Source: Psychrobacillus faecigallinarum
GTDB taxonomy: Bacteria; Bacillota; Bacilli; Bacillales_A; Planococcaceae
Reading direction: 5' to 3'
Assembly (NCBI RefSeq): GCF_014836595.1
Contig: NZ_JACSQO010000001.1
Coordinates: 62,001 to 126,000, forward strand
DNA: 64,000 nucleotides
Below are positions 25,717 to 34,436 of this stretch, one piece after another. Position numbers and translations under genes: made by a program. Below the pieces are notes generated by a model. It had not been told where the DNA came from and did not search any database. It saw only the letters and a program-made list of their open reading frames with translations. The first letter of the stretch is position 1; the number at the start of each line of letters is the position of its first letter.

Positions 25717-26610
25717 TTGAATATTAAACAAGTTATGGTTGCTGGAAGTGGAGTTTTAGGAAGTCAAATAGCATTTCAAACTGCTTTTAACGGATTTAAT
25801 GTTTCCGTTTACGATATTAATGATGAGGCTTTAGAGAGAGCCAAGGAAAGACTTACTGGATTGAAAGCGGATTATAAAGAAGACTTAGGGACAACCCAAG
25901 AGGCAGTTGATGCTGCTTATGAACGTTTAACTTTGTTTACTGATTTGGCTGAAGCAGTTAAGGATGCTGATTTAGTAATTGAAGCAGTCCCTGAGGTTTT
26001 AGACATCAAAAAAGCATTATATGAAAAATTGGCAAAGATTGCACCTGAAAAAACAATTTTCGCATCTAACTCTTCCACAATGATTCCTAGTCAGCTTGTT
26101 GAATTTACAGGTCGCCCTGAAAAATTCCTTCACTTGCACTTCGCTAATAGAATTTGGGTAAACAACACAGCCGAAATTATGAAGCATGATAGAACAGATG
26201 CTAGCGTATTTGAAGAAATTATTGAATTTGCTAAAGCTATAAATATGATTGCTCTTCCTATTTACAAAGAACAACCTGGATATATTTTAAATTCCTTATT
26301 AGTACCATTTTTAGACGCTGCTCAAAATTTAGTAGCTAATGGTATTGCAGACCCTGAAACAGTTGATAAGACATGGATGGCTGGCATGGGAGTATCGAGA
26401 GGTCCCTTCGGCGTTCTAGATATTATTGGGCTTAACACACCTTATAATATAGCAGTTGAAAAAGCCAAATCAGGTAATGAGCAAAAGGCTAAAATAGCAG
26501 AATACTTTAAAACAGAGCTAATCGATAAAGGCAGACTTGGCATACAAACAGGTAAAGGATTCTATGATTATCCACACCCAAAATATGAAGACCCAAATTT
26601 CCTAAAATAA
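25717..26610 (+). CDS. 3-hydroxyacyl-CoA dehydrogenase family protein
   Basis: 297 aa starting at TTG after GGAGAGAATAAA. The N-terminal Rossmann fold has VAGSGVLGSQIAFQTAFNG, then a serine-rich SNSSTMIPSQL. The catalytic histidine is in HLHFANRIW and the partner glutamate in NTAEIMKH. The C-terminal helical domain ends GIQTGKGFYDYPHP, the family signature. It oxidises a 3-hydroxyacyl-CoA with NAD. It stands alone with its own terminator, so the pathway cannot be told. Confidence 0.9.
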   Translation: MNIKQVMVAGSGVLGSQIAFQTAFNGFNVSVYDINDEALERAKERLTGLKADYKEDLGTTQEAVDAAYERLTLFTDLAEAVKDADLVIEAVPEVLDIKKALYEKLAKIAPEKTIFASNSSTMIPSQLVEFTGRPEKFLHLHFANRIWVNNTAEIMKHDRTDASVFEEIIEFAKAINMIALPIYKEQPGYILNSLLVPFLDAAQNLVANGIADPETVDKTWMAGMGVSRGPFGVLDIIGLNTPYNIAVEKAKSGNEQKAKIAEYFKTELIDKGRLGIQTGKGFYDYPHPKYEDPNFLK

Positions 26611-26615
26611 ATTCC

Positions 26616-26645
26616 AAAAGAAGACTGTTCTTCAGTCTTCTTTTT
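26616..26645 (+). terminator. Terminator of the 3-hydroxyacyl-CoA dehydrogenase gene
   Basis: AGAAGACTG pairs with CAGTCTTCT, followed by TTTTTCTTT. Confidence 0.9.
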
Positions 26646-26783
26646 CTTTGGTTCTTTGCCATTTCCTCTGATAGGGAAATTAAAGCTTATCTATGTGAAT
26701 TTTCACCTATTCCTCACTATCTAATACATGTGAGTATTACTGGAATCCAAATCCTAAAGACTATTAAGACAATCTAACGCTTG

Positions 26784-27185
26784 TTTACTACAATGGGGCG
26801 CTACTTTACGTCAATTTCTCAATATTTTACTACAATCCATTTCTCGCTCTTGTTTGTGAGGCTGGTTTACGACAATCTAACGCTCGTTTACTACAATCGA
26901 GCTCTACTTTACGACAATCCCTCATTATTTTACTACAATCCATTTACACCTCTTGATTGTGAGGCTGATTTACGACAATCTAGTGCTCGTTTACTACAAT
27001 GAGGCTCTACTTTACGACAATCCACCGATATTTTACTACAATCCATTTCCATCTCTTGATTGTGAGGCAGATTTACGACAATCTAACGCTCGTTTACTAC
27101 AATGAGGCTCTACTTTACGACAATCCCCCGATATTTTACTACAATCCATTCACCGCTCTTGTTTATGAGGCTGGTTTAGTTATTC
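26784..27185. repeat. 21-bp phased intergenic repeat, TTTAC(G/T)ACAAT family, 103-bp super-unit
   Basis: Eleven-base cores TTTACTACAAT and TTTACGACAAT alternate at 26784, 26805, 26826, 26866, 26887, 26908, 26929, 26969, 26990, 27011, 27032, 27072, 27093, 27114 and 27135. Steps are 21, 21, 21, then 40, giving a 103-bp period repeated about four times. The 10-bp spacers are themselves similar between periods (for example CTAACGCTCG). The block lies between two convergent genes. Frames through it encode only repetitive Tyr/Asn strings. Confidence 0.9.
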
Positions 27186-27192
27186 GTTGCAA

Positions 27193-27792
27193 TTAAATAA
27201 TTTCCCCATTAATAATACTCGATTCATATGCCCTCTTCGCCATTTCATAATGGTCACCGTGCCAATTTTTCACCTCATTTAAGTGAAAAAACTTCAGCTC
27301 TAAGCTCTCAAATGATTTTTGCATTTTGCCCTCCATAATTTCACAAGCAAAAAGCGGGTGATAGGAAGTATGTGGCTGTCCAAGGTCTCCAGGCTTTCTT
27401 GTAAATATATCAATAAGTTCATTAACCTTTACAGTTAAACCCGTTTCCTCTAAAAATTCTCTTTTTAAAGATTCTTGAGGACTTTCGCCAGCTTCGCACC
27501 AACCACCAATAATGCCCCATGTTCCATCATCTGCTCGACACTCTAAAAGAATTTTTCTATCTTCTGAAAAAATCACACCATTTACTCCGACCTTGGGCGT
27601 TACATGTCCAAGCTCTTTTAAAAATTTATCTTTAATAATGCTTTCTTTAATTTCAACAATTTCCGAATATTCTTTGCTTGCTAGGGTGAGTAGCATTTCA
27701 TATCTATCTCTATCATACGGATCATTAGCATAATGAAGACCATGCTGAGCTATTGATCGAATTTGATCTAATAAAGATAATCGATTTTCCAT
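27193..27792 (-). CDS. NUDIX hydrolase with N-terminal helical domain
   Basis: 199 aa. Residues 1-55 match the Nudix_hydro_N type (LLDQIRSIAQHGLHYANDPY). A Nudix domain follows, with GGWCEAGESPQESL then KREFLEETGL, a complete Nudix box. Members act on ADP-ribose or similar sugar nucleotides. The gene stands alone, convergent with the dehydrogenase across the phased repeat block. Confidence 0.88.
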   Translation of the reverse strand: MENRLSLLDQIRSIAQHGLHYANDPYDRDRYEMLLTLASKEYSEIVEIKESIIKDKFLKELGHVTPKVGVNGVIFSEDRKILLECRADDGTWGIIGGWCEAGESPQESLKREFLEETGLTVKVNELIDIFTRKPGDLGQPHTSYHPLFACEIMEGKMQKSFESLELKFFHLNEVKNWHGDHYEMAKRAYESSIINGEII

Positions 27793-27834
27793 TTATTATT
27801 TCCCTCCTTTATTAGTAAATATTATCGAGATAAT

Positions 27835-28386
27835 CTATTTTTCTCTAAGTCTCTCAATGAAAAAATTTAAATTATCGTGATACAAGGAGTTCCAAAATTG
27901 TCTATTATAATTATCCTCATTTATCTGTACTCTTTCATCTAAATTCATTAGTTTATGCTTTAGTTCATTAAAGATGCATATTAACTTTTCTTCGTTTTCT
28001 ATTTCTATTATTAAAAGCCAATACTCTTTAAAATATTTCAAACAGGAAAACAAGCTATCTAATGAGGAATTTACAAAATATTTTTCTACTCTTTCCGTGA
28101 TCTCGTGCTCAAGCTCATATATTTCACCTGTAGTCTGGGAGATTGTAATTAAATTTCCGGTATTACTATTTTCAGCAATAACTAAGTATGGTTGGAACTT
28201 TTCTAAGCTAGCTAGAAAGTTTTCTTTGAAATCATTATCTAATGTTGATAAAGACCAATCATTTTTTATAGTCCATTCTTTTACATCTAATAGAAAACCG
28301 TTTGAATTAGTAAATAGCTCCACATTTAAACATTCATATTCATTTTCATCAAATCTATAATTATGTATATTTTCGTTTAGTTCCAA
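27835..28386 (-). CDS. SUKH-4-like protein of unknown function
   Basis: 183 aa, acidic. The centre reads YLVIAENSNTGNLITISQTT then GEIYELEHE, followed by FVNSSLDSLFSCLKYFKEY. This order (residue on environment, Gly-Glu-Ile-Tyr, then N-S-S-L-x-x-F) is what SUKH-4 immunity-type proteins show. No toxin gene is next to it, so an orphan immunity role is only a suggestion. Confidence 0.55.
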   Translation of the reverse strand: MELNENIHNYRFDENEYECLNVELFTNSNGFLLDVKEWTIKNDWSLSTLDNDFKENFLASLEKFQPYLVIAENSNTGNLITISQTTGEIYELEHEITERVEKYFVNSSLDSLFSCLKYFKEYWLLIIEIENEEKLICIFNELKHKLMNLDERVQINEDNYNRQFWNSLYHDNLNFFIERLREK

Positions 28387-28490
28387 TTTTGTCTACTCCT
28401 TTATGCATTTTTGTTAGCCACCTAGTATAATTCTACAAATTGTTCCTATTTCCTTGTTCTTTATAATGGATAGAATAAAGAGTGGAGTAA

Positions 28491-28521
28491 ACCTTGCAGA
28501 AACGAAAGAGAACCTTGCGGA
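28491..28521. repeat. 21-bp phased intergenic repeat, ACCTTGCAGA family, locus 2
   Basis: ACCTTGCAGA (28491) and ACCTTGCGGA (28512), 21 bp apart, in the same orientation as at 24091-24163. Confidence 0.65.
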
Positions 28522-28549
28522 GCTTCCATTCACTTGTTAATAAACAAAA

Positions 28550-28583
28550 AAAGCCAGAGCGACGTAATTATCACCCTGACTTT
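28550..28583 (-). terminator. Terminator of the SDR gene
   Basis: AAAGTCAGGG and CTCTGGCTTT (minus-strand reading) form the stem with one mismatch, followed by a T-run. Confidence 0.8.
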
Positions 28584-28593
28584 CTTTATTTAT

Positions 28594-29349
28594 TTAGTGA
28601 AGCATTATAGATCCGCCATCAACCATAATTGTTTGGCCAGTGATATATTGAGAATCCTCACTTGCTAAAAATACTGCTACACGACCGATATCTTCCTCAA
28701 CATCACCAAAGCGACCAAGGGGAATTTTGCTGCGAACCGCTTCATAATATTCTGGTTGTGCTTTCGCCCATGCTTGTACGCCTTCTGAGTTTGCAATAGG
28801 AGAAATAAGGTTTACATTAATACCGAAGCGACCCCATTCATTGGCAGCTACTCTGGAAATTCCACGAATTGCTTCTTTGGCAGCAGCGTAAGCACCTTGT
28901 GTTTCGTGTCCATTTAAACCTGCTCCAGAAGCAAAGTTAATAACATTTCCTTTAGATTCCTTTAAGTAAGGCAATGCTGCCTGCATTAGATAGAAGGTCG
29001 GGTAAAATCCTGTTCCAAATGACAGGTCAAGATCGGCTTGTGTCGTTTCTTCAATTGTCACCTGTTTAGATGCATGTGCATTATTTACTAAAACATCAAT
29101 TCTTCCATATTTTTCTGCTACAGCTGTAACTATAGATGGAAGATTTTCTCTATCCATTAAGTTCGCTTTTAAAAACATAGATTTAGGCGAGATTTCTTGA
29201 AGTATTTTTAAACCTGCTTGTCCAGCTTCTTCGTTAACATCCACGATTGCTAATATTGCTCCTTCTCTAGCCATCGCCTTGGACATACCAAGTCCAATAC
29301 CTCCAGCGCCACCAGTAACAATAATTACCTTATCTTTAAGTTTGTCCAT
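28594..29349 (-). CDS. Short-chain dehydrogenase/reductase (SDR)
   Basis: 251 aa with the classical SDR motifs: VTGGAGGIGLGM for the nucleotide, D in IVDVNEE favouring NAD, NNAH in place of NNAG, a serine in NFASGAG, and the YxxxK pair in GAYAAAKEAI. SQYITGQTIMVDGGS closes the fold. The substrate is not evident. GGAGGCAATATA precedes the start. Confidence 0.9.
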   Translation of the reverse strand: MDKLKDKVIIVTGGAGGIGLGMSKAMAREGAILAIVDVNEEAGQAGLKILQEISPKSMFLKANLMDRENLPSIVTAVAEKYGRIDVLVNNAHASKQVTIEETTQADLDLSFGTGFYPTFYLMQAALPYLKESKGNVINFASGAGLNGHETQGAYAAAKEAIRGISRVAANEWGRFGINVNLISPIANSEGVQAWAKAQPEYYEAVRSKIPLGRFGDVEEDIGRVAVFLASEDSQYITGQTIMVDGGSIMLH

Positions 29350-29467
29350 TATATTGCCTCCTTAACTTATCTATTAAATCCTACTACTTTAACAATAAAA
29401 TCTCCATTAAATCGCTTTTATAAGTATAAAAGTTATCCGCCAAATTTTGAAGCAGAATTTATTTGCA

Positions 29468-29625
29468 TTACTTATTTCTCTTTTCCATATATTCTTCATC
29501 TTCTGGGCTTTTAGCAATGATTGCAGAAGCATATTAAAGTCTCCATTTATAAGATTTTCTGACTATACGGTAGTGTCACCGTAGGCCGTAAATGTAGTTG
29601 GATCACCCTTTTTGGCACCTTCTTA
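29468..29625 (-). pseudogene. Remnant of a small unknown gene
   Basis: Frames on the minus strand give AKKGDPTTFTAYGDTTV, a stop, SENLINGDFN, then after a shift ASAIIAKSPEDEEYMEKRNK and a stop at 29468. The pieces look protein-like and line up as one gene with at least two lesions. A GGGAGGAG sequence lies upstream near 29665. Not identified. Confidence 0.35.
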
Positions 29626-29730
29626 TTATTTGCCTAATTTGTTAAAATAAATAGTCCATTTTATTATATTCTCCTCCCAATTTGCAAATATGCAGTCTAT
29701 GTAGAAAACTAAGGTTTTAATCCTTAAAAA

Positions 29731-29765
29731 AAGAGTGAATATCCTTGGGACGGATAGACACTCTT
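29731..29765 (-). terminator. Terminator of the OppA-like gene
   Basis: AAGAGTG/CACTCTT with inner ATCC/GGAT, followed by a T-run on the minus strand. Confidence 0.8.
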
Positions 29766-29771
29766 AGTTTT

Positions 29772-31475
29772 TTATTCTTTTCCTGAAATATAAGCCCATT
29801 TATAGCTATAGTCACCTGTAAACGGATGAGAAATGATTCCGTGCACATATGGTTTTTGTAGAGACATTAGCCCTGATTGATACATGGATGCAATTGGAGC
29901 ATCTTCTTCCATTATAATTTTCTCTGCTTTAGCTAGTGCTTCCCAACGTGCCTCTGGCTCCAATGCAAGTTCATTTTTTGCTTGGTCAATGAGCTTATCC
30001 AGCTCGGGGTTTGAATAGGACATATTGTTTTGTGGTGAGCCCGTGACAAACAATTCTAGGAAGGTAATTGGATCCTGGAAGTCAGGTGCCCAGCCTGTAC
30101 TTTGAATATCGTAATCCTGTGCTGCGTCTTTATCTAATTTTACATTGAAAGTGACTGGTATAAGCTTGACAGTCAATCCTTTAAGATTACCTTCCATCTG
30201 AGCTTTTAAATATTCATCCATATTTTGAGCTAGCTCACCATCATTACCAACCAATTCTAATTCTAATTCCGTCAATCCTTCCTCGGCCATTCCCTCTGCA
30301 AATAGTTTAGTAGCTTCTTCTGGATTGTACTTAGCCATGTCACCGTTAATTTCACGGAAATCCTGTTGATTTTCATCAAAAGTTAATCCTTTAGGAACTA
30401 GGAAATCTCCTGGAATAGAGCCGTTAGCTAATATCACAGATGCCAAATCCTCTTTATTGAAGGACATTGCGATTGCTTTACGGATTTTCACATTTGAAAG
30501 AGCAGTCTTTTGTCCATCACGCTCTTGGTTCAGCTTCAAATAGAATATTGTCGGTTTTAGCTCTTGTAGCACCTCTTCATGATCGGCATATTGAAGAGCA
30601 AACTCACCGGATAAACCAACACGATCTTTTTCACCATTCTCGTATAGGTTAACAGATGTAGCAGTTTCTTTAATTACGTCCACGTTAATTTTGTCTAACT
30701 GAACAACTTCCGCATCCCAATAATTCGGATTTTTCTCCAGTGACCAAGATAAGCCTGTCCCATCCCATTCAGTCAATACGAATGGACCGTTGTATATAAG
30801 ACTATCAGAATTAGAAGAATAGGAACTTCCCATCTCTGTTACATATTCTTCATTTTGAGGATAAAAAGTTCCAAATGCCATTAAGGAACTAAAATAAGGC
30901 ACTGGTCTTTCTAGAGTAACCTTCAATGTTTTCTCATCTATTGCTTCTACACCTAATTCATCCTTGCTCATCTCACCCATTGAAATTTGCGTTGCATTTT
31001 TTATTAATCCCTGCATCATATAAGGTCCATATGAGCTACCTGTGTCAGGGTCAATCGCTCTTCTCCAGGCAAACACAAAATCATTTGCAGTAACTGAAGT
31101 ACCATTTGACCATTTTGCATCTCGTAATTTAAACGTATAGGTCAATCCATCCTCTGAAACTTCTGGTTCTCCCTCAGCCATTGCAGGCACTGCAATGTTC
31201 TCTTGATTTAATCGGTAAAGACCTTCCATAACATTGTTTAAGTAATTGAATGAAACTGCATCGTCCGCTAAAACAGAATCCATCGATGGAATTTCAGCAC
31301 CTGCAACTAAATTTAACTCTTGTGCCTCATCAAGCTCACCAGAATCCTTTCCCTCAGTAGTTTCAGGCTCTTTTGGTGTACTACTTTCTGTTTTTTCTTC
31401 TTGATTGCAAGCAACTAACAAAATACTTAAGACAAGTAAAAACACACATAATAACTTTCTATTAATCTTCCTCAC
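29772..31475 (-). CDS. Oligopeptide ABC transporter substrate-binding lipoprotein, OppA-like
   Basis: 567 aa. A lipoprotein signal peptide ends LLVACNQEE, so the cysteine is lipidated and the protein sits outside the membrane. The solute-binding family 5 signature follows (GLTYTFKLRDAKWSNGTSVT then ANDFVFAWRRAIDPDTGS), and later KIRKAIAMSFNKEDLA. It captures peptides for an Opp-type importer whose permease and ATPase genes are not next to it, so it is a stand-alone binding protein. The linker after the cysteine is Glu/Ser/Thr-rich. Confidence 0.92.
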   Translation of the reverse strand: MRKINRKLLCVFLLVLSILLVACNQEEKTESSTPKEPETTEGKDSGELDEAQELNLVAGAEIPSMDSVLADDAVSFNYLNNVMEGLYRLNQENIAVPAMAEGEPEVSEDGLTYTFKLRDAKWSNGTSVTANDFVFAWRRAIDPDTGSSYGPYMMQGLIKNATQISMGEMSKDELGVEAIDEKTLKVTLERPVPYFSSLMAFGTFYPQNEEYVTEMGSSYSSNSDSLIYNGPFVLTEWDGTGLSWSLEKNPNYWDAEVVQLDKINVDVIKETATSVNLYENGEKDRVGLSGEFALQYADHEEVLQELKPTIFYLKLNQERDGQKTALSNVKIRKAIAMSFNKEDLASVILANGSIPGDFLVPKGLTFDENQQDFREINGDMAKYNPEEATKLFAEGMAEEGLTELELELVGNDGELAQNMDEYLKAQMEGNLKGLTVKLIPVTFNVKLDKDAAQDYDIQSTGWAPDFQDPITFLELFVTGSPQNNMSYSNPELDKLIDQAKNELALEPEARWEALAKAEKIIMEEDAPIASMYQSGLMSLQKPYVHGIISHPFTGDYSYKWAYISGKE

Positions 31476-31586
31476 ATAATTTTCCCCCTTTTGTACTGTA
31501 ACTATATTAATATATTTTAAAAATTCTAAAAAATCAATGCTTTTTTAGATTTCACTCATTCTTTCAGCTTAATTCCTTAGTAAAGA

Positions 31587-31618
31587 AGAAGCTAGCAAAC
31601 ATTCGTTTACTAGCTTCT
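31587..31618 (-). terminator. Terminator of the D-Ala-D-Ala carboxypeptidase gene
   Basis: AGAAGCTAG/CTAGCTTCT with a further AAAC/GTTT pair inside, followed by TTCTTTACT on the minus strand. Confidence 0.8.
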
Positions 31619-31636
31619 CAATTTCACCGTTATAAT

Positions 31637-33094
31637 TTATAATTCCCTAGCCATTTCCTTTACAATTTCATCTATTGCAGTCACTGCACCGGATTTGTTT
31701 TGTACTAATACGCTGAAAATATATTGTTGACCGCTACTGCCTTCTAAATAACCACTAAGTGTACTAACTCCAGTTAAAGATCCAGTTTTGGCAAAAACCT
31801 TACCTGAAGTGAGCGAATCCTTCAATCGATTTCTTAATGTACCTCCTACCATTCTTTCAGGATGTGCAGCTATAGGAAGACTATTAAAATAAGTATTGAA
31901 CCAATCTTCCCCTTGCACTTTATATAGCAAGTCACTAATAGCAAAGCTAGAGACCGAGTTTGCATGAGACATTCCGGACCCGTCCTCAAACTTCCAGTCA
32001 TTCATATTTAATTGGATGGACTTGCCGTATTGCTCAATTACCTTTAAACCTGCCTTCGTGCTTCCATGATGTCCCTCTACTTTACCCATCGTTTTTACTA
32101 AAATGTCTGCAATTCCATTATTACTTAGCTTCATAAATGGAATAAGTAATTCCTTCAATGGCATAGATTCTTTCACCGAGATGAGAGTAGCACTTTTAGG
32201 AGTTGCTGCTCTAAAAAGTTTGTCTTTTTTGTACTCTATACCTTCTTCTTCTAGTATTGCTTGAAACATTGTGAGCGTATGAGTAGTAGGGTGAAGCATC
32301 GTTACCCATTCTCTTTTGGTTTTATCAATCGGTAGGTTACCATTTATGACGATTTGATTTGTTCTATAAGATCTCTCAATTGTGATGGTGTTGCTTTGAC
32401 CCGCCGCAACGGTTTGAGCTTGATTGACTATTTCTAAATCTCCAAGATAAGGAGTTGCTTTTACTAAAGGAGCATTTCCGATAGCCGAACCACTTACATC
32501 TATGATAATTGTTCCAGAATCGTAGTCAGCATTTGGTGATGTAGTCAATGCAGAAATTGGAGCTGCATAGTAATACGATTCATCACCTTCCCATATACCT
32601 GGAGTTAACAAATCATCATCGAACCACTTGTCATCACCAACAATTCTTCCATCAATAGTTTGAATACCTTTTGCTTTTAAAGCTTGCGCAAATTGTCTTA
32701 AGTCTTCCTCCATAAGAGTAGGATCTCCTTGCCCCTGAAGATATACATCCCCTTTGAGAACTCCGTTAGATAGCTTACCACTAGTATATAAACTTGTTTT
32801 AAAACGATAATCTTCTCCAAGAATGTCTAGTGCTGCTGCAGTGGTGATCAGTTTCATATTCGAAGCTGGTTTGACAGGAGTTTGACCATTATAGTCATAC
32901 ACAGCCTCACCAGTCACCCGATCGATAACCGCGATACTCACCTCTCCACCCGTCAGTTTTTCATCAATAATTTTTGAAATTGACTCATCCAAAGTCAAAA
33001 CGAGCGGTTCTTCTGCTTGAGCAACCTGTCCCATTCCAAGTAAACTTACAAATAATACCCAAGCCATCAATAGGCTTGTCCACTTTTTCCTCAT
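31637..33094 (-). CDS. dacB: D-alanyl-D-alanine carboxypeptidase/endopeptidase, PBP4 (S13) family
   Basis: 485 aa. A signal peptide (LLMAWVLFVSLLGMGQVAQA) sends it outside the cell. The three penicillin-binding motifs are present: S-N-M-K in KPASNMKLITTAA, S-N-N in LSNNGIADIL and K-T-G in AKTGSLTGVSTLSGYL. The long insert between the first two motifs is typical of S13 enzymes, which trim or cut peptidoglycan cross-links. It is a single gene. The symbol follows the E. coli PBP4 naming and could differ here. Confidence 0.92.
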   Translation of the reverse strand: MRKKWTSLLMAWVLFVSLLGMGQVAQAEEPLVLTLDESISKIIDEKLTGGEVSIAVIDRVTGEAVYDYNGQTPVKPASNMKLITTAAALDILGEDYRFKTSLYTSGKLSNGVLKGDVYLQGQGDPTLMEEDLRQFAQALKAKGIQTIDGRIVGDDKWFDDDLLTPGIWEGDESYYYAAPISALTTSPNADYDSGTIIIDVSGSAIGNAPLVKATPYLGDLEIVNQAQTVAAGQSNTITIERSYRTNQIVINGNLPIDKTKREWVTMLHPTTHTLTMFQAILEEEGIEYKKDKLFRAATPKSATLISVKESMPLKELLIPFMKLSNNGIADILVKTMGKVEGHHGSTKAGLKVIEQYGKSIQLNMNDWKFEDGSGMSHANSVSSFAISDLLYKVQGEDWFNTYFNSLPIAAHPERMVGGTLRNRLKDSLTSGKVFAKTGSLTGVSTLSGYLEGSSGQQYIFSVLVQNKSGAVTAIDEIVKEMAREL

Positions 33095-33342
33095 AACCTT
33101 CCCCCTCTTCTAATTTTCATTGATAGATAAGGGTCATATTCCTCATAAAGAAAAAATTTCCTTCAATGGAATAAAAAACAGGCTTTTCGATTGAGTTTAA
33201 TGTAGCCTCACTCATTCGATAAGCCTATATACACTTTCTGAATAACGCGTCTTTTGTATTAGTGGTGATTTTTTCACTTTTTAATAGAAGTAGTTACGTT
33301 TGCTGCATAATAAAGAAGTAGATTTTTAGTAATTCATTTTGT

Positions 33343-33493
33343 TATGACCGTATAAAATTTTTTATGACCGTTCAAGTAAGTTTTATGACCGGATAGAATT
33401 TTTTATGACCGTTCAAGTAAGTTTTATGACCGCATAAATTTATTTATGACCGTTTAAGTAAGTTTTATGACCGCATAAATTTATTTATGACCG
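33343..33493. repeat. 20/21-bp phased intergenic repeat, TTATGACCG family
   Basis: Eight ATGACCG cores at 33344, 33364, 33385, 33405, 33426, 33446, 33467 and 33487, with steps alternating 20 and 21. Two spacer types alternate: one like GCATAAATTTATTT, the other like TTCAAGTAAGTTTT. The real period is therefore 41 bp. Between 33095 and 33340 there is also an imperfect hairpin (33182-33227), otherwise nothing. Confidence 0.9.
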
Positions 33494-33508
33494 TTCAGCT
33501 TAATGTAA

Positions 33509-34336
33509 TTAAATGATTCGAAAATTAGTTGAAAGCAGTTGATGAATCTTTTCGGTGTTTAATGATGTATCAAAGGAAAGATAAGGAGATTCCTCCTGTG
33601 AGACCATTTTCGGAAGAAAAAGTGGGCTATCCAAGCCCAGCTGCTCTAAACGTTTTTTGTAAAAGGAATAATAGCTATCCTTCTTTAACGGCCCAGCATG
33701 TAATATTCCCGTCACATCATTTTTAGCTAGCTCTAAAATAGCATTAGATAAGTCATCCACATTCACAAAGGATCTATAAACATTTGCCCACGCATGGAAT
33801 GGTTTATCATCTTTAATGTTCTTTATTATTTGGTCTGTTCGATTGTCTAATTTATTCATATCGCCATACAAAGGACCTGTTCGAATTATTACATGATTTG
33901 GATGAGTATTCATAACATAGCTTTCTCCCGCATGTTTAGCATTCACATATACTACTAGCCGGGCTTCTTTAGGCAACAAACCGGTAGGATCTAATTCCTT
34001 ATAGCTGCCTTTCCCTTCCACAAATACTGCATCGGTAGATACGAAGATTAGCTTGGTGGTACTTTCTAATTCTTCTAGGACATTTTTCAATCCCACGTGA
34101 ATTAGTTGATCCTCTGCCTCCATACTCATAAGACACCATATTACTACATCCGGCATACTCTTCTTAATAGCTTGTACAATGGAAGGTTTGTCTGTTACAT
34201 TTACATGCATTAAATTTATTTCATTTTTCAGTGATCGAGAGGTTCCTACAACGGTTAGCGAGTCATCTTCTAAAGCCCTTCGATATAGAGTAGAGCCCAA
34301 AAATCCCGTAGCACCTAATATAAGTATTTTCATCAT
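33509..34336 (-). CDS. NAD(P)-dependent sugar-nucleotide reductase, RmlD-like extended SDR
   Basis: 275 aa. ILILGATGFLGSTLYRRA is the glycine-rich nucleotide site and VVYVNAKHAGESY holds the YxxxK catalytic pair. VIIRTGPLYGD fits the RmlD/dTDP-4-dehydrorhamnose reductase group. No sugar-biosynthesis genes are adjacent, so the substrate remains open. Confidence 0.82.
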   Translation of the reverse strand: MMKILILGATGFLGSTLYRRALEDDSLTVVGTSRSLKNEINLMHVNVTDKPSIVQAIKKSMPDVVIWCLMSMEAEDQLIHVGLKNVLEELESTTKLIFVSTDAVFVEGKGSYKELDPTGLLPKEARLVVYVNAKHAGESYVMNTHPNHVIIRTGPLYGDMNKLDNRTDQIIKNIKDDKPFHAWANVYRSFVNVDDLSNAILELAKNDVTGILHAGPLKKDSYYSFYKKRLEQLGLDSPLFLPKMVSQEESPYLSFDTSLNTEKIHQLLSTNFRII

Positions 34337-34436
34337 GTCTTTCCTTTGTTTTTAGATTTGGTTATTATAAGGTTTTCTATAGATTCTTGTATTGAATTTC
34401 TTCCATTCTTCTTTAAGTTTAGTCCATTCCCTTTTA

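Noticed and set aside
26784..27185. Possible CRISPR array
   Set aside because: The repeats are 11 bp with 10-bp similar spacers and a 103-bp super-period; there are no cas genes and no unique spacers.
26781..27196. Open frames encoding Tyr/Asn-rich repetitive peptides (…YYNRALLYDNPSLFYYNP…)
   Set aside because: They are translations of the phased repeat block; no ribosome binding site, and composition follows the repeat, not protein structure.
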